From Galbibacter kalidii (GTDB lineage Bacteria; Bacteroidota; Bacteroidia; Flavobacteriales; Flavobacteriaceae): a DNA stretch of 64,000 nt. This document shows, in pieces, positions 18,756 through 28,393 of this stretch (the first letter of the stretch is position 1; each line of letters begins with the position of its first letter). The translations under genes were made by a program, and so were the position numbers. The notes beneath the pieces are model-generated. The model was not told the DNA's origin. It saw nothing but the letters and a program-made list of their open reading frames with translations, and ran no database searches. The DNA lies in assembly GCF_026241135.1 (NCBI RefSeq), contig NZ_JAPFGA010000003.1, positions 62,001-126,000 of the forward strand. The letters run 5' to 3'.

Positions 18756-19484
18756 ATGAAAAATCTAATCTTAGCCTTAATGGCCATAGCTGCTACAACT
18801 TCCATCAATGCACAATGGTTTGGCAGCAAAACAGTAAGGGGAAACGGAAATGTAACCACTATCGAGAGAAACACAGGGGATTATGATCAAGTGAGTGTTG
18901 CCGGTTTCTTTGATGTCGAACTCGTGAGCGGGACTGAAGGGGAAATCACTATTCAAGCTGAAGAAAACTTGATTCCTCATATTATTACTGAAGTAGACGG
19001 CAATAACCTTAAAATCAAAACAGAAAAAGGATATAATTTAAATCCAAGTTATAACAAACAAGTACTCATCATTGTCCCTTTTGAAGATATCTCCGAAGTA
19101 AACCTAGCTGGTTCCGGTGATGTGGTGACCAAAAACACCATTAAAAGTTCGAGTTTTAAAGCGAGTTTATCAGGTTCGGGAGATGTTCTCCTGAATATTG
19201 AAGCCGAAAATATAAAAGGGAATGTTTCCGGCTCCGGCGATCTGTCCTTTTCCGGTACAACCACACATTTTAAATGTAGTTTAGCAGGGTCGGGCGATAT
19301 TGACGCTAAAAACCTCAAAGCTGAAAATGTAGAAGCTTCTTTATCCGGTTCGGGAGACATTGAAGTGTATTGCAGTGGAAATTTAAAAGCCCGTGTTGTC
19401 GGTTCAGGAGATATAGACTACTACGGCAACCCTACCAAAGAAGATTCAAAAATTGCCGGATCTGGCGATATATCGCGAGGGTAA
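18756..19484 (+). CDS. Head GIN domain protein (DUF2807)
   Basis: This 242-residue exported protein has a signal peptide ending near SINAQ (residue 19). A beta-helix follows in which the tetrapeptide GSGD recurs at least six times (LAGSGDVV, LSGSGDVL, VSGSGDLS, LAGSGDID, LSGSGDIE, VGSGDIDYYG). This is the DUF2807 signature. It is the last gene of the sigma factor operon, 12 bases after the DUF4097-like gene. Both probably act in the cell envelope. A hairpin terminator follows at 19520. Confidence 0.88.
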   Translation: MKNLILALMAIAATTSINAQWFGSKTVRGNGNVTTIERNTGDYDQVSVAGFFDVELVSGTEGEITIQAEENLIPHIITEVDGNNLKIKTEKGYNLNPSYNKQVLIIVPFEDISEVNLAGSGDVVTKNTIKSSSFKASLSGSGDVLLNIEAENIKGNVSGSGDLSFSGTTTHFKCSLAGSGDIDAKNLKAENVEASLSGSGDIEVYCSGNLKARVVGSGDIDYYGNPTKEDSKIAGSGDISRG

Positions 19485-19519
19485 TACTAACCAATTAAAC
19501 TTTTAAAATAGCCTAATAG

Positions 19520-19547
19520 AAAGAGGATGCTTTTTGGCATCCTCTTT
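19520..19547 (+). terminator. Intrinsic terminator after the sigma-factor operon
   Basis: A perfect 11-base stem (AAAGAGGATGC / GCATCCTCTTT) with a 6-base loop lies 35 bases after the GIN gene stop and is followed by a T-rich stretch. The susD stop lies just beyond on the other strand, so it may also serve convergent transcription. Confidence 0.8.
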
Positions 19548-19573
19548 ATTATTATTGTTGATTTATTCCAAGT

Positions 19574-20980
19574 CTAATTTGCATCCCAAAAGATCCGATC
19601 CAACAAAGTCACAGAAGGGACATTTTCCCCATTTCTGCTTATCTCATTATCCGGATAAGGTACTCTTCTTATAAACTGACCATTCAAATCAGAATTCAAA
19701 TTAGCAGGCAGGTCCATGTCTTTATATTGATAGTCAAACCGTCTTGCATCGTTCCAGGTTTCCGGATGTAGGAACAAAGCGACCCATTTTTCCTTAAATA
19801 TATCATTCATGGTAAATGCCGCTTCCCCCATGCTTACACTAGGGTCTGCCAGATATGCATCAATTTCTGTCTGAGCCACTTCGAGCATTTCCATATGTGC
19901 GGTAATACCATCCAAATAAGCTTGATATGACCTTGCTTTGTCCACACTAAATGCTGCTTCGGCCTCAATGAATTTTTGCTCACTATAGGTTGCTATTAAA
20001 ATAGGAGAGTCAAAAGTGGTATAAAATTGATCTTCTATTAAAGTCGATCTTTCTCCCTGCTCAGCAGCATTACCTCTTCCGGCTCCGTTAACCGTGCCAA
20101 CAAATTCATCATCATCGGTTGTCCCTACCATCAATGCCAATCTGGGATCGATTGTAGGATATGAAGTACCGTCTAATGCTTGAATGAATTGCTCTGAAAT
20201 CCATCCTCCCAGCAAAAGATTCGCATTTCTTCTGGCTACATTTGCCCATGGGTTGATATCTTGTTCGAAAAAATTCACCATGGCATCGTCATCGTTTGAT
20301 TGAAATCCGTTATCAACTGCCTGTAATATTTCAGAAGCACTAGCCCCGGTATGTACCATATAACGTGCTTTAAGCATATTTCCAAGCGCCATCCATTTTG
20401 ATACATCTCCTTGATAAATGAAATCATCATCCCCCATGGAGACCGTAGTCTCTTGTTGTAGGTTGGCAATTCCTTGATTCAAAAAGTCCATAATCGTGGT
20501 ATACAGTTGCTGGTCATCGTCAAAGGCGGGAGTAACTGTTTCGAAAGTAAAACTTTCAGTAAAGGGCATATCCCCAAAAATATCAACCCCCATTGCTAAG
20601 TTAAAAGCCATTAATATTTGAGCGGCTCCTGTATAATGATTGGCTCCTTGTTCTTCAGCCTTTTCAATAATCACCGTCAAATCAGTCATTACATTGTAAA
20701 GACGAAACCATGTATTATCGTTACTGATGGGTTCCATAGTATCTGAAGAACTGGCTGGGTTTGGTGATGCCAAATACTGCACATAATTGGATGTGATATC
20801 TGCTACCCGATACACATTTAATGCAGATTCATAAGTACTGTTGATCATCAGACCGGAAATGGGAGCATCCTCCGGGCTGTTCGGGTTCTCATTTACATCC
20901 AGATACGAATCACAGGAGAGTATCGTAAAAACCAACACTAAACCTGTATATTTTATTATTTTATTAGTTATTCTCATCAT
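19574..20980 (-). CDS. SusD/RagB-type nutrient-binding outer membrane lipoprotein
   Basis: The signal peptide ends in the lipobox FTILSCDS near residue 23. SDSYLDVNENPNSPEDAP-like sequence follows, typical of the SusD-like_2 subfamily. At 468 residues the length fits. It forms the surface lid on the SusC channel encoded immediately upstream, 8 bases away. No polysaccharide-degrading enzyme is encoded nearby, so this pair may import a peptide, small glycan or other nutrient and cannot be assigned a substrate. Confidence 0.92.
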   Translation of the reverse strand: MMRITNKIIKYTGLVLVFTILSCDSYLDVNENPNSPEDAPISGLMINSTYESALNVYRVADITSNYVQYLASPNPASSSDTMEPISNDNTWFRLYNVMTDLTVIIEKAEEQGANHYTGAAQILMAFNLAMGVDIFGDMPFTESFTFETVTPAFDDDQQLYTTIMDFLNQGIANLQQETTVSMGDDDFIYQGDVSKWMALGNMLKARYMVHTGASASEILQAVDNGFQSNDDDAMVNFFEQDINPWANVARRNANLLLGGWISEQFIQALDGTSYPTIDPRLALMVGTTDDDEFVGTVNGAGRGNAAEQGERSTLIEDQFYTTFDSPILIATYSEQKFIEAEAAFSVDKARSYQAYLDGITAHMEMLEVAQTEIDAYLADPSVSMGEAAFTMNDIFKEKWVALFLHPETWNDARRFDYQYKDMDLPANLNSDLNGQFIRRVPYPDNEISRNGENVPSVTLLDRIFWDAN

Positions 20981-20988
20981 TCTTGTTT

Positions 20989-23900
20989 TTATAGTCCAAA
21001 ATTCAACGTTAGAAAATAGCTCTGCGTTCCGGGATATCCAAGGCCTGTAAAACCTACGGCATTTCCTCCGGCTCCGGCAGAGAACGATTCAGGGTCAAAA
21101 CCATCCCAAGGAGAATATAAAATGATATTGTTTACTGAAAATGCTGCCCGCAGGGAGGTAAATGGCAATCTGGAAAGTATCCTGTCGTCCAAGTTATAGG
21201 CCAATGACACATTCCTAAGTTTTATAAAACTGCCATCCTGCACAAAATTTTCACTCACTCCCCTATAGGCATTTCTCCAGTATCCTGCACCATAGTCCCT
21301 ACCATCAGGTCCCACACCTTGTCCGAGCCATACCTCTTGGGTATTTGGCGATCCATCGGCAAGTACACCATCAAAAACACGGAAATCATTTCTTGCCAAG
21401 CTGTACTTATTTTTACCAAAGGCAGATAGAAAATTATCAAACTGATTGTATTGATCTACATCTGCTCTGAAATCGATCAAAAAATTTAATTCAAAATTTT
21501 TGTAACTCAACTCGTTTTTGAGTCCCCCAATCCATTTCGGAATAGCATTACCAAGTATAAGTTGATCACCATTTCTTACCGGAAAACCATCATCTCCAAT
21601 GACTACAGGTAAGTCCTCTTGAAGAAAAATAGATTCCTCGTCTGGTCCATATCGCTCATAACTCGAACCGTATATATTACCATAAGCCTCTCCTTCGATC
21701 AACTTCATGGTTACTGTACTACCAACATATCCAAACTGACTTCCTACAACAATTTCATCGATACCTTCCCTAATGGCTTTTACCTCGTTGTTATTCATGG
21801 ACAGGTTGGCCGTAGCCGTCCAGTTAAAGTCTTCACTACGGATAATATCTACACCTAGCACCGCTTCAAATCCACTGTTCTCAATCTCACCCGCATTAGT
21901 TATATAAGATGAAAAACCTGTAGCATCAGAAATCGGAACCGGAAAGATCATGTGTTCACTATTGGACTTATAATATGCTATGTCTAAGTCTAAACGACTA
22001 TCAAAAAATGATAATTGAGTACCAAACTCAATGGAAGTTGTCAATTCCGGTTCTAATCCAGGATCACCAAACGAGCTATTTCTACTAAAGCCTACTTGCC
22101 CACCTAAAGGAAATTGATCCGGAGCAACAAAAGTTGCTCCCAGAAGGTGAGGATCAGTATCCTTACCCACTTGCGCCCAGGAAGCCCTTAACTTCCCAAA
22201 GGTAAACCATGTAGGCATGTCTAAATGTTCTGTAAATATATAACCCAAATTGATCGATGGATAGAAAAATGAGTTATTATCCTTGGGCAAGGTTGAAGTA
22301 ATATCATTTCGACCCGTTAGGTTCAAGTATAAATACTCCTTGTAGTTTAACATCAAATCACCGTAAAAACCAACCAGTCTTCTTATACTTTTGCCTTGGC
22401 TGGTAAATACTTGATTGGTATTGTTAAGATTGTAAAACTCTGGGATAACAAAGTCGGAACCTGTGGAGTTAAGTCTGTCATATTTCCTTTCAAATATATC
22501 GTTCCCCAGCCTTAAGGTGGCAGTAAGATCATCACCAAACTTATTGTTCAGGGTAATGTAAAAGTTGGAAGTAATATCCCGTCTGTTTATCCGTGTCTCT
22601 TCTATAAAGCCTGTAGAACTCAAGGGGTTTTCACCATCAATCCCTTTAGGTCCTGGGGTGATCTCAGTCCTTGAATCACTATAAAAATCGGTACCAATAC
22701 GATAAGAAAGGGTCAACCAATCAATAGGACTATAACTAAAGTTCAGGTTTCCTATGATTCTGTTTACGTCATCTTTATATGTACTAAAACGAGCATCATA
22801 AATAGGGTTGGTGTTACCATAGGTCCTCATCGTTCCGTCTTCATTTATATAGTCACGAACATCTTGGGTCTCTGCCCAATACATCATTCTTTCCATAAAT
22901 CGATCGTGTGGCACTCTGTTACCCCCCGAATTTGAAAAGTTGATGGAACCACCAAAACTAAATTTATCACTCGCAGTAACAGTTCCTGAAATTTTAGCCG
23001 TAGTACGATCCCAATCACTAAAAGGGATAATCCCTTCCTGATCAAAACGTCCTAAAGAAGCATAAAAGGTCGCTACATCTCCCCCTCCTGAAACACTCAA
23101 GCTGTGGTCGGTCTGCACCCCTGTATTAAAAGCACGGTTCCAATTATCTTGATATTTATGCCCGGGTTCAGTCTGTGCAACCTCATCAATAGGTGCCCCC
23201 CAGCTCGGCCAAAAACTTGTGGGATCGTATTCACCACTAAAACCTTGACCGTACTGTTTTTGTAATTCCGGCAAGCGGTTTAACTCTTCAAAACCTACAG
23301 AAGTATTCAGGTTAATTTTTACGCGTCCTTTTTCTCCTTTTTTGGTCGTGATGATTACTGCCCCGTTTGCTGCCCTTACACCATATAGTGCAGTTGCGGC
23401 AGCTCCTTTTAGTACGGACATGGATTCGACATCGGCCGGATTGATATCTGCTGCCCTGTTTGAAAGTCCACGAGGAGTATTAGGGGATTCAACGGTAGAG
23501 TTGTCTACCGGCACCCCGTCGATTACAAAAAGTGGTTGATTGTCAGCACTTGGGTTCAGTGAGTTGATCCCCCTAATGACAATCCTTGCGCTTTGTCCGG
23601 GCGCACCACCGGAATTAGTGATCTGTACCCCGGCAACCTGTCCTTGCAGGGAACTGACAAGGTTACTCTCCTTTGTTTCTGTAATAGATTCGGCATCGAT
23701 ACTCTGAGCAGCATAACCCAATGCCTTTTTCTCTTGTGAAATACCAAAAGCAGTGACTATAACTTCACCCAACTCTTCTGTACTTTCAGAAAGCCCTACA
23801 TTTATTGTAGTTCTGCCCTGAACGGTCACTTCCTGTGATGAATAGCCAATAAATGAAAAGACAAGCTCTCCGTCGTCAGGTACATTGTTAATGGTATAAT

Positions 23901-24081
23901 TACCGTCAAAATCGGTAGAAGTACCATTGTTTGTTCCTTTTAAAATCACAGCTACTCCCGGTAACGGAGATCCGTTATTGGCATCGGTTACTGTACCTGT
24001 AATAGTTTTGTCCTGCGCCACTAATGATTGGGACACCAGCACAAATGCTAAGACCATTAAAGGTAATAGTTGTTTGAACAT
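20989..24081 (-). CDS. SusC/RagA-type TonB-linked outer membrane transporter
   Basis: This 1030-residue barrel has the full SusC order. A signal peptide ends at LVAQDK, and a carboxypeptidase-regulatory-like domain follows (ITGTVTDANNGSPLPGVAV). Then come the TonB-box-like region (LGEVIVTAFGIS), the plug with the RGINSLNPSADNQPLFVIDG signature, and a long beta-barrel ending in aromatic LNFGL. It works with the SusD-like lipoprotein downstream to bring a bound ligand into the periplasm using TonB energy. A strong terminator-like hairpin in its leader (24168-24203) suggests possible transcription attenuation. Confidence 0.94.
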   Translation of the reverse strand: MFKQLLPLMVLAFVLVSQSLVAQDKTITGTVTDANNGSPLPGVAVILKGTNNGTSTDFDGNYTINNVPDDGELVFSFIGYSSQEVTVQGRTTINVGLSESTEELGEVIVTAFGISQEKKALGYAAQSIDAESITETKESNLVSSLQGQVAGVQITNSGGAPGQSARIVIRGINSLNPSADNQPLFVIDGVPVDNSTVESPNTPRGLSNRAADINPADVESMSVLKGAAATALYGVRAANGAVIITTKKGEKGRVKINLNTSVGFEELNRLPELQKQYGQGFSGEYDPTSFWPSWGAPIDEVAQTEPGHKYQDNWNRAFNTGVQTDHSLSVSGGGDVATFYASLGRFDQEGIIPFSDWDRTTAKISGTVTASDKFSFGGSINFSNSGGNRVPHDRFMERMMYWAETQDVRDYINEDGTMRTYGNTNPIYDARFSTYKDDVNRIIGNLNFSYSPIDWLTLSYRIGTDFYSDSRTEITPGPKGIDGENPLSSTGFIEETRINRRDITSNFYITLNNKFGDDLTATLRLGNDIFERKYDRLNSTGSDFVIPEFYNLNNTNQVFTSQGKSIRRLVGFYGDLMLNYKEYLYLNLTGRNDITSTLPKDNNSFFYPSINLGYIFTEHLDMPTWFTFGKLRASWAQVGKDTDPHLLGATFVAPDQFPLGGQVGFSRNSSFGDPGLEPELTTSIEFGTQLSFFDSRLDLDIAYYKSNSEHMIFPVPISDATGFSSYITNAGEIENSGFEAVLGVDIIRSEDFNWTATANLSMNNNEVKAIREGIDEIVVGSQFGYVGSTVTMKLIEGEAYGNIYGSSYERYGPDEESIFLQEDLPVVIGDDGFPVRNGDQLILGNAIPKWIGGLKNELSYKNFELNFLIDFRADVDQYNQFDNFLSAFGKNKYSLARNDFRVFDGVLADGSPNTQEVWLGQGVGPDGRDYGAGYWRNAYRGVSENFVQDGSFIKLRNVSLAYNLDDRILSRLPFTSLRAAFSVNNIILYSPWDGFDPESFSAGAGGNAVGFTGLGYPGTQSYFLTLNFGL

Positions 24082-24167
24082 AGATTTAAATTTTTTGGTT
24101 AGTAAATTAATTCTATTACATATCTATAATATTTAGTGACTAGAAACTTTTAAAAAGCTTCTTGCAA

Positions 24168-24203
24168 AAAACAATGCTTTTTGTTGTCAAAAAGCATTGT
24201 TTT
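24168..24203 (-). terminator. Terminator-like hairpin in the susC leader
   Basis: A perfect 16-base stem with a 4-base loop, followed by six T on the minus strand, sits 87 bases before the susC ATG. A separate terminator already ends trxB at 24392-24435. This one is therefore either a second barrier to readthrough or an attenuator inside the susCD leader. I could not place a convincing susC promoter on either side of it. Confidence 0.65.
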
Positions 24204-24391
24204 ATAGATATTTAATTAATAAAATCTGTTATAAAAATACATTTTTAAAGTTATATTTGTGTTAAAATTAACAAAATAGCCTTAAATTTTTTAAAAACAT
24301 AATATTCCACCATATAAATTGACCATTTAAAAAATATCTGTTGTTCAAATTTCGAATATGATTATTTAAGCTATTTGATCGAACTTTTTTA

Positions 24392-24435
24392 AACAATAAA
24401 GCCAGCTTGAAATTTTTCAAGCTGGCTTTATTGTT
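24392..24435 (-). terminator. Intrinsic terminator of trxB
   Basis: A perfect 20-base inverted repeat with a 4-base loop lies 24 bases past the trxB stop. The stem centre is AAAGCCAGCTTG / CAAGCTGGCTTT, and the outer part is A/T-rich and gives a T tract on either strand. It is the strongest hairpin seen in the window. Confidence 0.88.
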
Positions 24436-24458
24436 AAGTTTATTCTTCTTCTACCTTC

Positions 24459-25427
24459 CTAAGCTTCTACTTCTTCTTTACTTTCTACAGAAGCGAGATA
24501 GCGTTCAGCATCCAAAGCAGCCATGCAACCTGTTCCGGCGGCCGTAACAGCTTGTCGGTATTCTTTGTCTTGTACATCACCACTGGCAAAAACACCAGGT
24601 TTATTGGTCTTGGTAGATTTTCCTTTTGTGATAATATAACCGGTATCATCCATATCCAATTGACCTTTAAAGATATCGGTGTTGGGTTTATGTCCGATAG
24701 CTATAAATAAACCGGTTACTTCTATTTCCTCTTTTTCTCCGGTTTGATTGTTTACCATACGTATACCTTCTACCACTTGCTCTCCAAGTACTTCATCAAT
24801 CTCCGTAAAATATTTTACTTCAAGATTAGGCGTATTTTCCACCCGGTGCTGCATAGCTTTAGAAGCTCTCATTTCTCCCTTTCTTACCAACATGGTCACT
24901 TTTTTACAAATATTGGCCAAATAAGTACCTTCTTCAGCAGCAGTATCTCCACCACCAACAATAGCTACTTCTTGACCCTTGTAGAAAAATCCGTCGCAAA
25001 CAGCACAAGCAGACACACCTCCACCTCTTAATCGTTGCTCACTTGGCAAACCAAGGTATTTAGCTGTAGCCCCTGTAGAAATAATAACTGTTTCGGCTTC
25101 TATCGTGGTTTCATTATCGACCACGGCTTTGTGGATTCCTCCGTGTTGCTCACTAAATTCGACTGATGTGACCATTCCCATACGCACTTCCGTCCCAAAG
25201 CGCTCGGCTTGACTTTGCAATTGCAACATCATGGTCGGACCATCTATTCCTTCCGGATATCCGGGGAAATTATCCACCTCTGTTGTTGTTGTTAATTGCC
25301 CTCCGGGCTCCATTCCTGTGTACATAACTGGTTTCATATCGGCTCTGGCCGCATAAATGGCAGCTGTGTAACCCGCAGGCCCTGAACCTATAATCAAACA
25401 TTTGATTCTTTCTATTTTTTCAGACAT
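24459..25427 (-). CDS. trxB: Thioredoxin-disulfide reductase
   Basis: This 322-residue flavoprotein uses NADPH to reduce thioredoxin. The FAD-binding GSGPAGYTAAIYAARA is at the N-terminus. The redox-active CAVC is in SACAVCDGFFYKG near residues 140-150, and the NADPH site GGGDTAAEEGTYL follows. The C-terminal GVFASGDVQDKEYRQAVTAAGTGC is the FAD-contacting signature. It stands alone, with a good -7 box and a clear AGGAG ribosome-binding site 10 bases before the ATG, which is unusual in this AT-rich, weak Shine-Dalgarno genome. A strong terminator follows. Confidence 0.96.
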   Translation of the reverse strand: MSEKIERIKCLIIGSGPAGYTAAIYAARADMKPVMYTGMEPGGQLTTTTEVDNFPGYPEGIDGPTMMLQLQSQAERFGTEVRMGMVTSVEFSEQHGGIHKAVVDNETTIEAETVIISTGATAKYLGLPSEQRLRGGGVSACAVCDGFFYKGQEVAIVGGGDTAAEEGTYLANICKKVTMLVRKGEMRASKAMQHRVENTPNLEVKYFTEIDEVLGEQVVEGIRMVNNQTGEKEEIEVTGLFIAIGHKPNTDIFKGQLDMDDTGYIITKGKSTKTNKPGVFASGDVQDKEYRQAVTAAGTGCMAALDAERYLASVESKEEVEA

Positions 25428-25453
25428 GATATCTCCTTATCTATTTTATATAA

Positions 25454-25461
25454 CAAAAGTA
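25454..25461 (-). promoter_or_regulatory. Bacteroidota -7 box of trxB
   Basis: On the minus strand this octamer reads TACTTTTG, a full match to TAnnTTTG. Transcription would start roughly 20 bases before the trxB ATG. The -33 TTTG is not well matched at the expected distance. Confidence 0.5.
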
Positions 25462-25632
25462 GGTTTTTTAACAAAAAGCTTACACAGAAACCTATGAAAA
25501 GTTATTATCAAACAATAAACAAACGCTATAGGCTTAAAATGCTTTAAAGTATTTACAAAAAATTTTAATTATATTATTATTATTCGTAAATTAACATAAG
25601 AAAAATTATTAATATCATAAACAAAAGACGTC

Positions 25633-26076
25633 ATGAAAGCAATATTTTACCCTTTAGTAGTTGTTTTTGCGCTTGTTTTCCTTTCCGGTAGTCCAAGAGA
25701 ATATTCTTACGATAAATCTCTTGAAGGTACCTGGGAACTTATAAATCGATATACATACGACGAAAACACTGTGACGGACACGATTCATAACACCAATGGA
25801 TATAGACAGATAAAAATGTACAGCAAAAACAAGGTGATGTGGACTCGTTTTGTCCCGAAAGACTCTGTTGAATGGTTTGGATATGGATCCTATTACACCA
25901 CAAAAAACTCTTTAGTAGAAACACTTGAATACGGTTCGGCCTCTATGATGAAAATTATAGACACCATGCGTGTTTTCTCGTTTAAACTGGTCATAGAAAA
26001 GGATTATTTCAGTCAAATAACAGTCGATGACGAGGGAAATAGTATTTTTTCTGAAAATTATAAGCGGATCGAGTAA
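25633..26076 (+). CDS. Small exported protein, lipocalin-like
   Basis: This 147-residue protein has an N-terminal hydrophobic signal (FYPLVVVFALVFLSGS). It then has LEGTWELINRYTYDENTV, the GTWxL opening typical of small lipocalin-like beta-barrel proteins in Bacteroidota. Alternating polar and aromatic strands continue to the end. No enzyme motif is seen. It is a single gene between divergent trxB and convergent galT, with only 13 bases to the galT stop. I do not recognise a precise family, so the role is unknown. Confidence 0.65.
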   Translation: MKAIFYPLVVVFALVFLSGSPREYSYDKSLEGTWELINRYTYDENTVTDTIHNTNGYRQIKMYSKNKVMWTRFVPKDSVEWFGYGSYYTTKNSLVETLEYGSASMMKIIDTMRVFSFKLVIEKDYFSQITVDDEGNSIFSENYKRIE

Positions 26077-26089
26077 ATTGTGATTCTTC

Positions 26090-27136
26090 TCACTTCCCAC
26101 TATAATGTTCTTCCGGTAGACTCCGTAATGTCTCCGCAGCTGCTTCTGCCGTAATATCCCGTTGTGGATATGCAAACATTTCATATCCCACCATAAACTT
26201 CTTCACCTCTGCTGAACGCAATAAAGGCGGATAAAAAGACATATGAAAATGCCATTCCGGATGCTGTTTCCCATCTGTGGGAGCTTGGTGAATCCCCGAT
26301 GAATAAGGAAATGATGTTTCAAAGAGATTATCATACATAATGGCCAACTTCTTGATCATTTCTGCATAGGATTTCTCTTCTTCACTATTCAACATCCCTA
26401 TATGCTGATAATGTTTTCGCGGAACGATCATCGCTTCATAGGGCCAGACTGCCCAATACGGAATCAACGCCACGAAATGTTCATTCTCAATCAATATACG
26501 TTCCTTCAACTCCAATTCCTGCTCCAAATAGTCCTGCAACAGACTTTTTTTGCTTGAATCCCAATGGGCTTTTTGCTGATTTTGTTTCTTTCGCACTTCC
26601 TGCGGAATGGAAGACTGCGACCATATCTGTCCGTGCGGATGTGGATTACTACATCCCATAATCGCTCCTTTGTTTTCAAAGATCTGGACATAATTGATAT
26701 TTGATTCTGATCCCAATTCACGATATTCTTTTTTCCAGAGCTTCACTACATCGGTTATGGCACTTACTTCCATAAGCGGTAGCGTCAACGCATGATTTGG
26801 AGAAAAACAAACCACCTTACATATCCCTGCTTCACTTTCAGCCTTCAATAATCCATTAGTATAGGTTTCATGAGGCACGTTGGGCAATAAAGCCGAAAAA
26901 TCGTTCACAAAACTATGAGCTCCCTTATAATCCGGGTTTGTATCTCCACTTGCCCTTTGGTTTGTAGGGCACAAATAGCAATTCGGATCATAGGTTTCCT
27001 TTTGTAATTCGCTTTTCTTATCCTTTTTCCCTTGCCACGGACGCTTGGTACGATGTGGAGAGACCAATATCCATTCCCCGGTTAAAATGTTATACCGTCT
27101 GTGTGGTGTGTCCTTAAATGTATTTGCTTTACTCAT
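26090..27136 (-). CDS. galT: Galactose-1-phosphate uridylyltransferase
   Basis: This 348-residue Leloir enzyme exchanges UMP between UDP-glucose and galactose-1-phosphate. The N-terminal HRRYNILTGEWILVSPHRTKRPW is the family signature. CYLCP contributes metal-binding Cys residues, and the active-site His-Pro-His lies in GCSNPHPHGQIW near residues 160-171. The C-terminal HPEWHFHMSFYPPLLRS is also typical. Its ATG overlaps the galK stop by 4 bases, so it is translationally coupled to galK. Confidence 0.95.
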   Translation of the reverse strand: MSKANTFKDTPHRRYNILTGEWILVSPHRTKRPWQGKKDKKSELQKETYDPNCYLCPTNQRASGDTNPDYKGAHSFVNDFSALLPNVPHETYTNGLLKAESEAGICKVVCFSPNHALTLPLMEVSAITDVVKLWKKEYRELGSESNINYVQIFENKGAIMGCSNPHPHGQIWSQSSIPQEVRKKQNQQKAHWDSSKKSLLQDYLEQELELKERILIENEHFVALIPYWAVWPYEAMIVPRKHYQHIGMLNSEEEKSYAEMIKKLAIMYDNLFETSFPYSSGIHQAPTDGKQHPEWHFHMSFYPPLLRSAEVKKFMVGYEMFAYPQRDITAEAAAETLRSLPEEHYSGK

Positions 27137-28320
27137 TTTTTTGAAACTCCTTTACTTATGTTTACTTCAATTGGGGCTAGTTCGATACCAAATTTTTCTT
27201 TATAAGCCTTTGATACCTTTTCGATATAGGATTTAACATGATCTTGGTGTATCAAATTGATAGTACATCCACCAAAACCGCCACCCATCATACGAGATCC
27301 CAACACATAGTCACGATCTTTGGAAAAATCAACCAGGAAATCGAGTTCGTCACAACTCACCTCATACAAATGCTTGAGTCCCTCGTGTGATTCATACATC
27401 AATTTTCCGAATAAACCAAAAAACTCATCCTCAATCGCTTCAGCAGCCATTAGCGTACGTTTATTCTCCTGAACAACATATAGTGCACGATTATAAACCT
27501 TTTCAGGCAGTTCATTTTTAAAACTCTCAACCACATCAACAGGGACATCTGCTAAAAATTTATATTCGAAATGCTTTTTGTTTATAACCGCCAGGGCTTC
27601 ATCACATTCCTTGCGTCTTGTGTTGTATTCGCTACCTGCCAAATTATGGGACACTTTGGTATTCAAAAGCACCAATTGATATGGGGAAAATTCTGATTTT
27701 ATAAGTTTATAGTCAAGTGTTTGGCAATCCAACAATATTAAATAGTTCTTCTCCCCTTTCACTACTGAAAACTGATCCATGATCCCGCATTTGGTACCCA
27801 CATATTCATGTTCAGCATCTCTGGACAGCGTGATGATCTCTTCCTCACTCAAGCCGATGGAAAACAAGGTATTCAATCCGGTCGCAATCCCACATTCCAA
27901 TGAGGCAGACGAGCTCAACCCTGAACCAATGGGTAAACTGCTTTCGACAATACAGTCAAAACCTTTGACACTTTTTGGTTTTATTAAATGAATATGATGA
28001 ATCACCCCCAGAATATAATTGTGCCATTCCGTATTACTGGGTGATATATTACTTAATTCTGCAGTGAAACCCGTTTCGTAATTTTTTGACCAAACATTGA
28101 TGGAATCAGAATTGTTTTTCCTAAATAGAAATCTGACTTTTTTGTCTATGGCAGCAGGCAATACATAGCCACCATTATAGTCTATATGTTCACCTATTAA
28201 ATTGATTCTTCCCGGAGCTTCAATGACAAGCTCTTCTTTAAAATCTTCCAAATTTATCCGGTTTTCTTGTCTATTAACGGATTGCGTTGTATTTTTCAAA
28301 AATTCCAATTTTGAAAACAA
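27133..28320 (-). CDS. galK: Galactokinase
   Basis: This 395-residue GHMP kinase phosphorylates galactose at C1. The signature APGRINLIGEHIDYNGGYVLP lies near residues 34-54. The ATP-binding LPIGSGLSSSASLE lies near residues 129-142, and the C-terminal MMGGGFGGCTINL completes the fold. No ATG lies upstream of the signature, so translation must start at a non-ATG codon; TTG at 28320 gives MFSKLEFLK and is the earliest plausible one. It is the first gene of galK-galT and is divergent from an NrtR-like regulator, which probably controls it. Confidence 0.94.
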   Translation of the reverse strand: MFSKLEFLKNTTQSVNRQENRINLEDFKEELVIEAPGRINLIGEHIDYNGGYVLPAAIDKKVRFLFRKNNSDSINVWSKNYETGFTAELSNISPSNTEWHNYILGVIHHIHLIKPKSVKGFDCIVESSLPIGSGLSSSASLECGIATGLNTLFSIGLSEEEIITLSRDAEHEYVGTKCGIMDQFSVVKGEKNYLILLDCQTLDYKLIKSEFSPYQLVLLNTKVSHNLAGSEYNTRRKECDEALAVINKKHFEYKFLADVPVDVVESFKNELPEKVYNRALYVVQENKRTLMAAEAIEDEFFGLFGKLMYESHEGLKHLYEVSCDELDFLVDFSKDRDYVLGSRMMGGGFGGCTINLIHQDHVKSYIEKVSKAYKEKFGIELAPIEVNISKGVSKK

Positions 28321-28336
28321 AAATAATAAAAGTATT

Positions 28337-28362
28337 TTTTACCATTATTGTTTTTCGTAAAA
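28337..28362. promoter_or_regulatory. Candidate operator between galK and the Nudix regulator
   Basis: The 73-base divergent region contains the inverted repeat TTTTAC-N14-GTAAAA. On the minus strand a TACTTTTA-like -7 box for galK lies beside it. Being the only clear symmetric element between a regulator and the sugar genes it faces, it is the best candidate binding site. Binding is inferred. Confidence 0.45.
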
Positions 28363-28393
28363 TTTTTTAATTTAATAACATTTCAAGCTTAAA

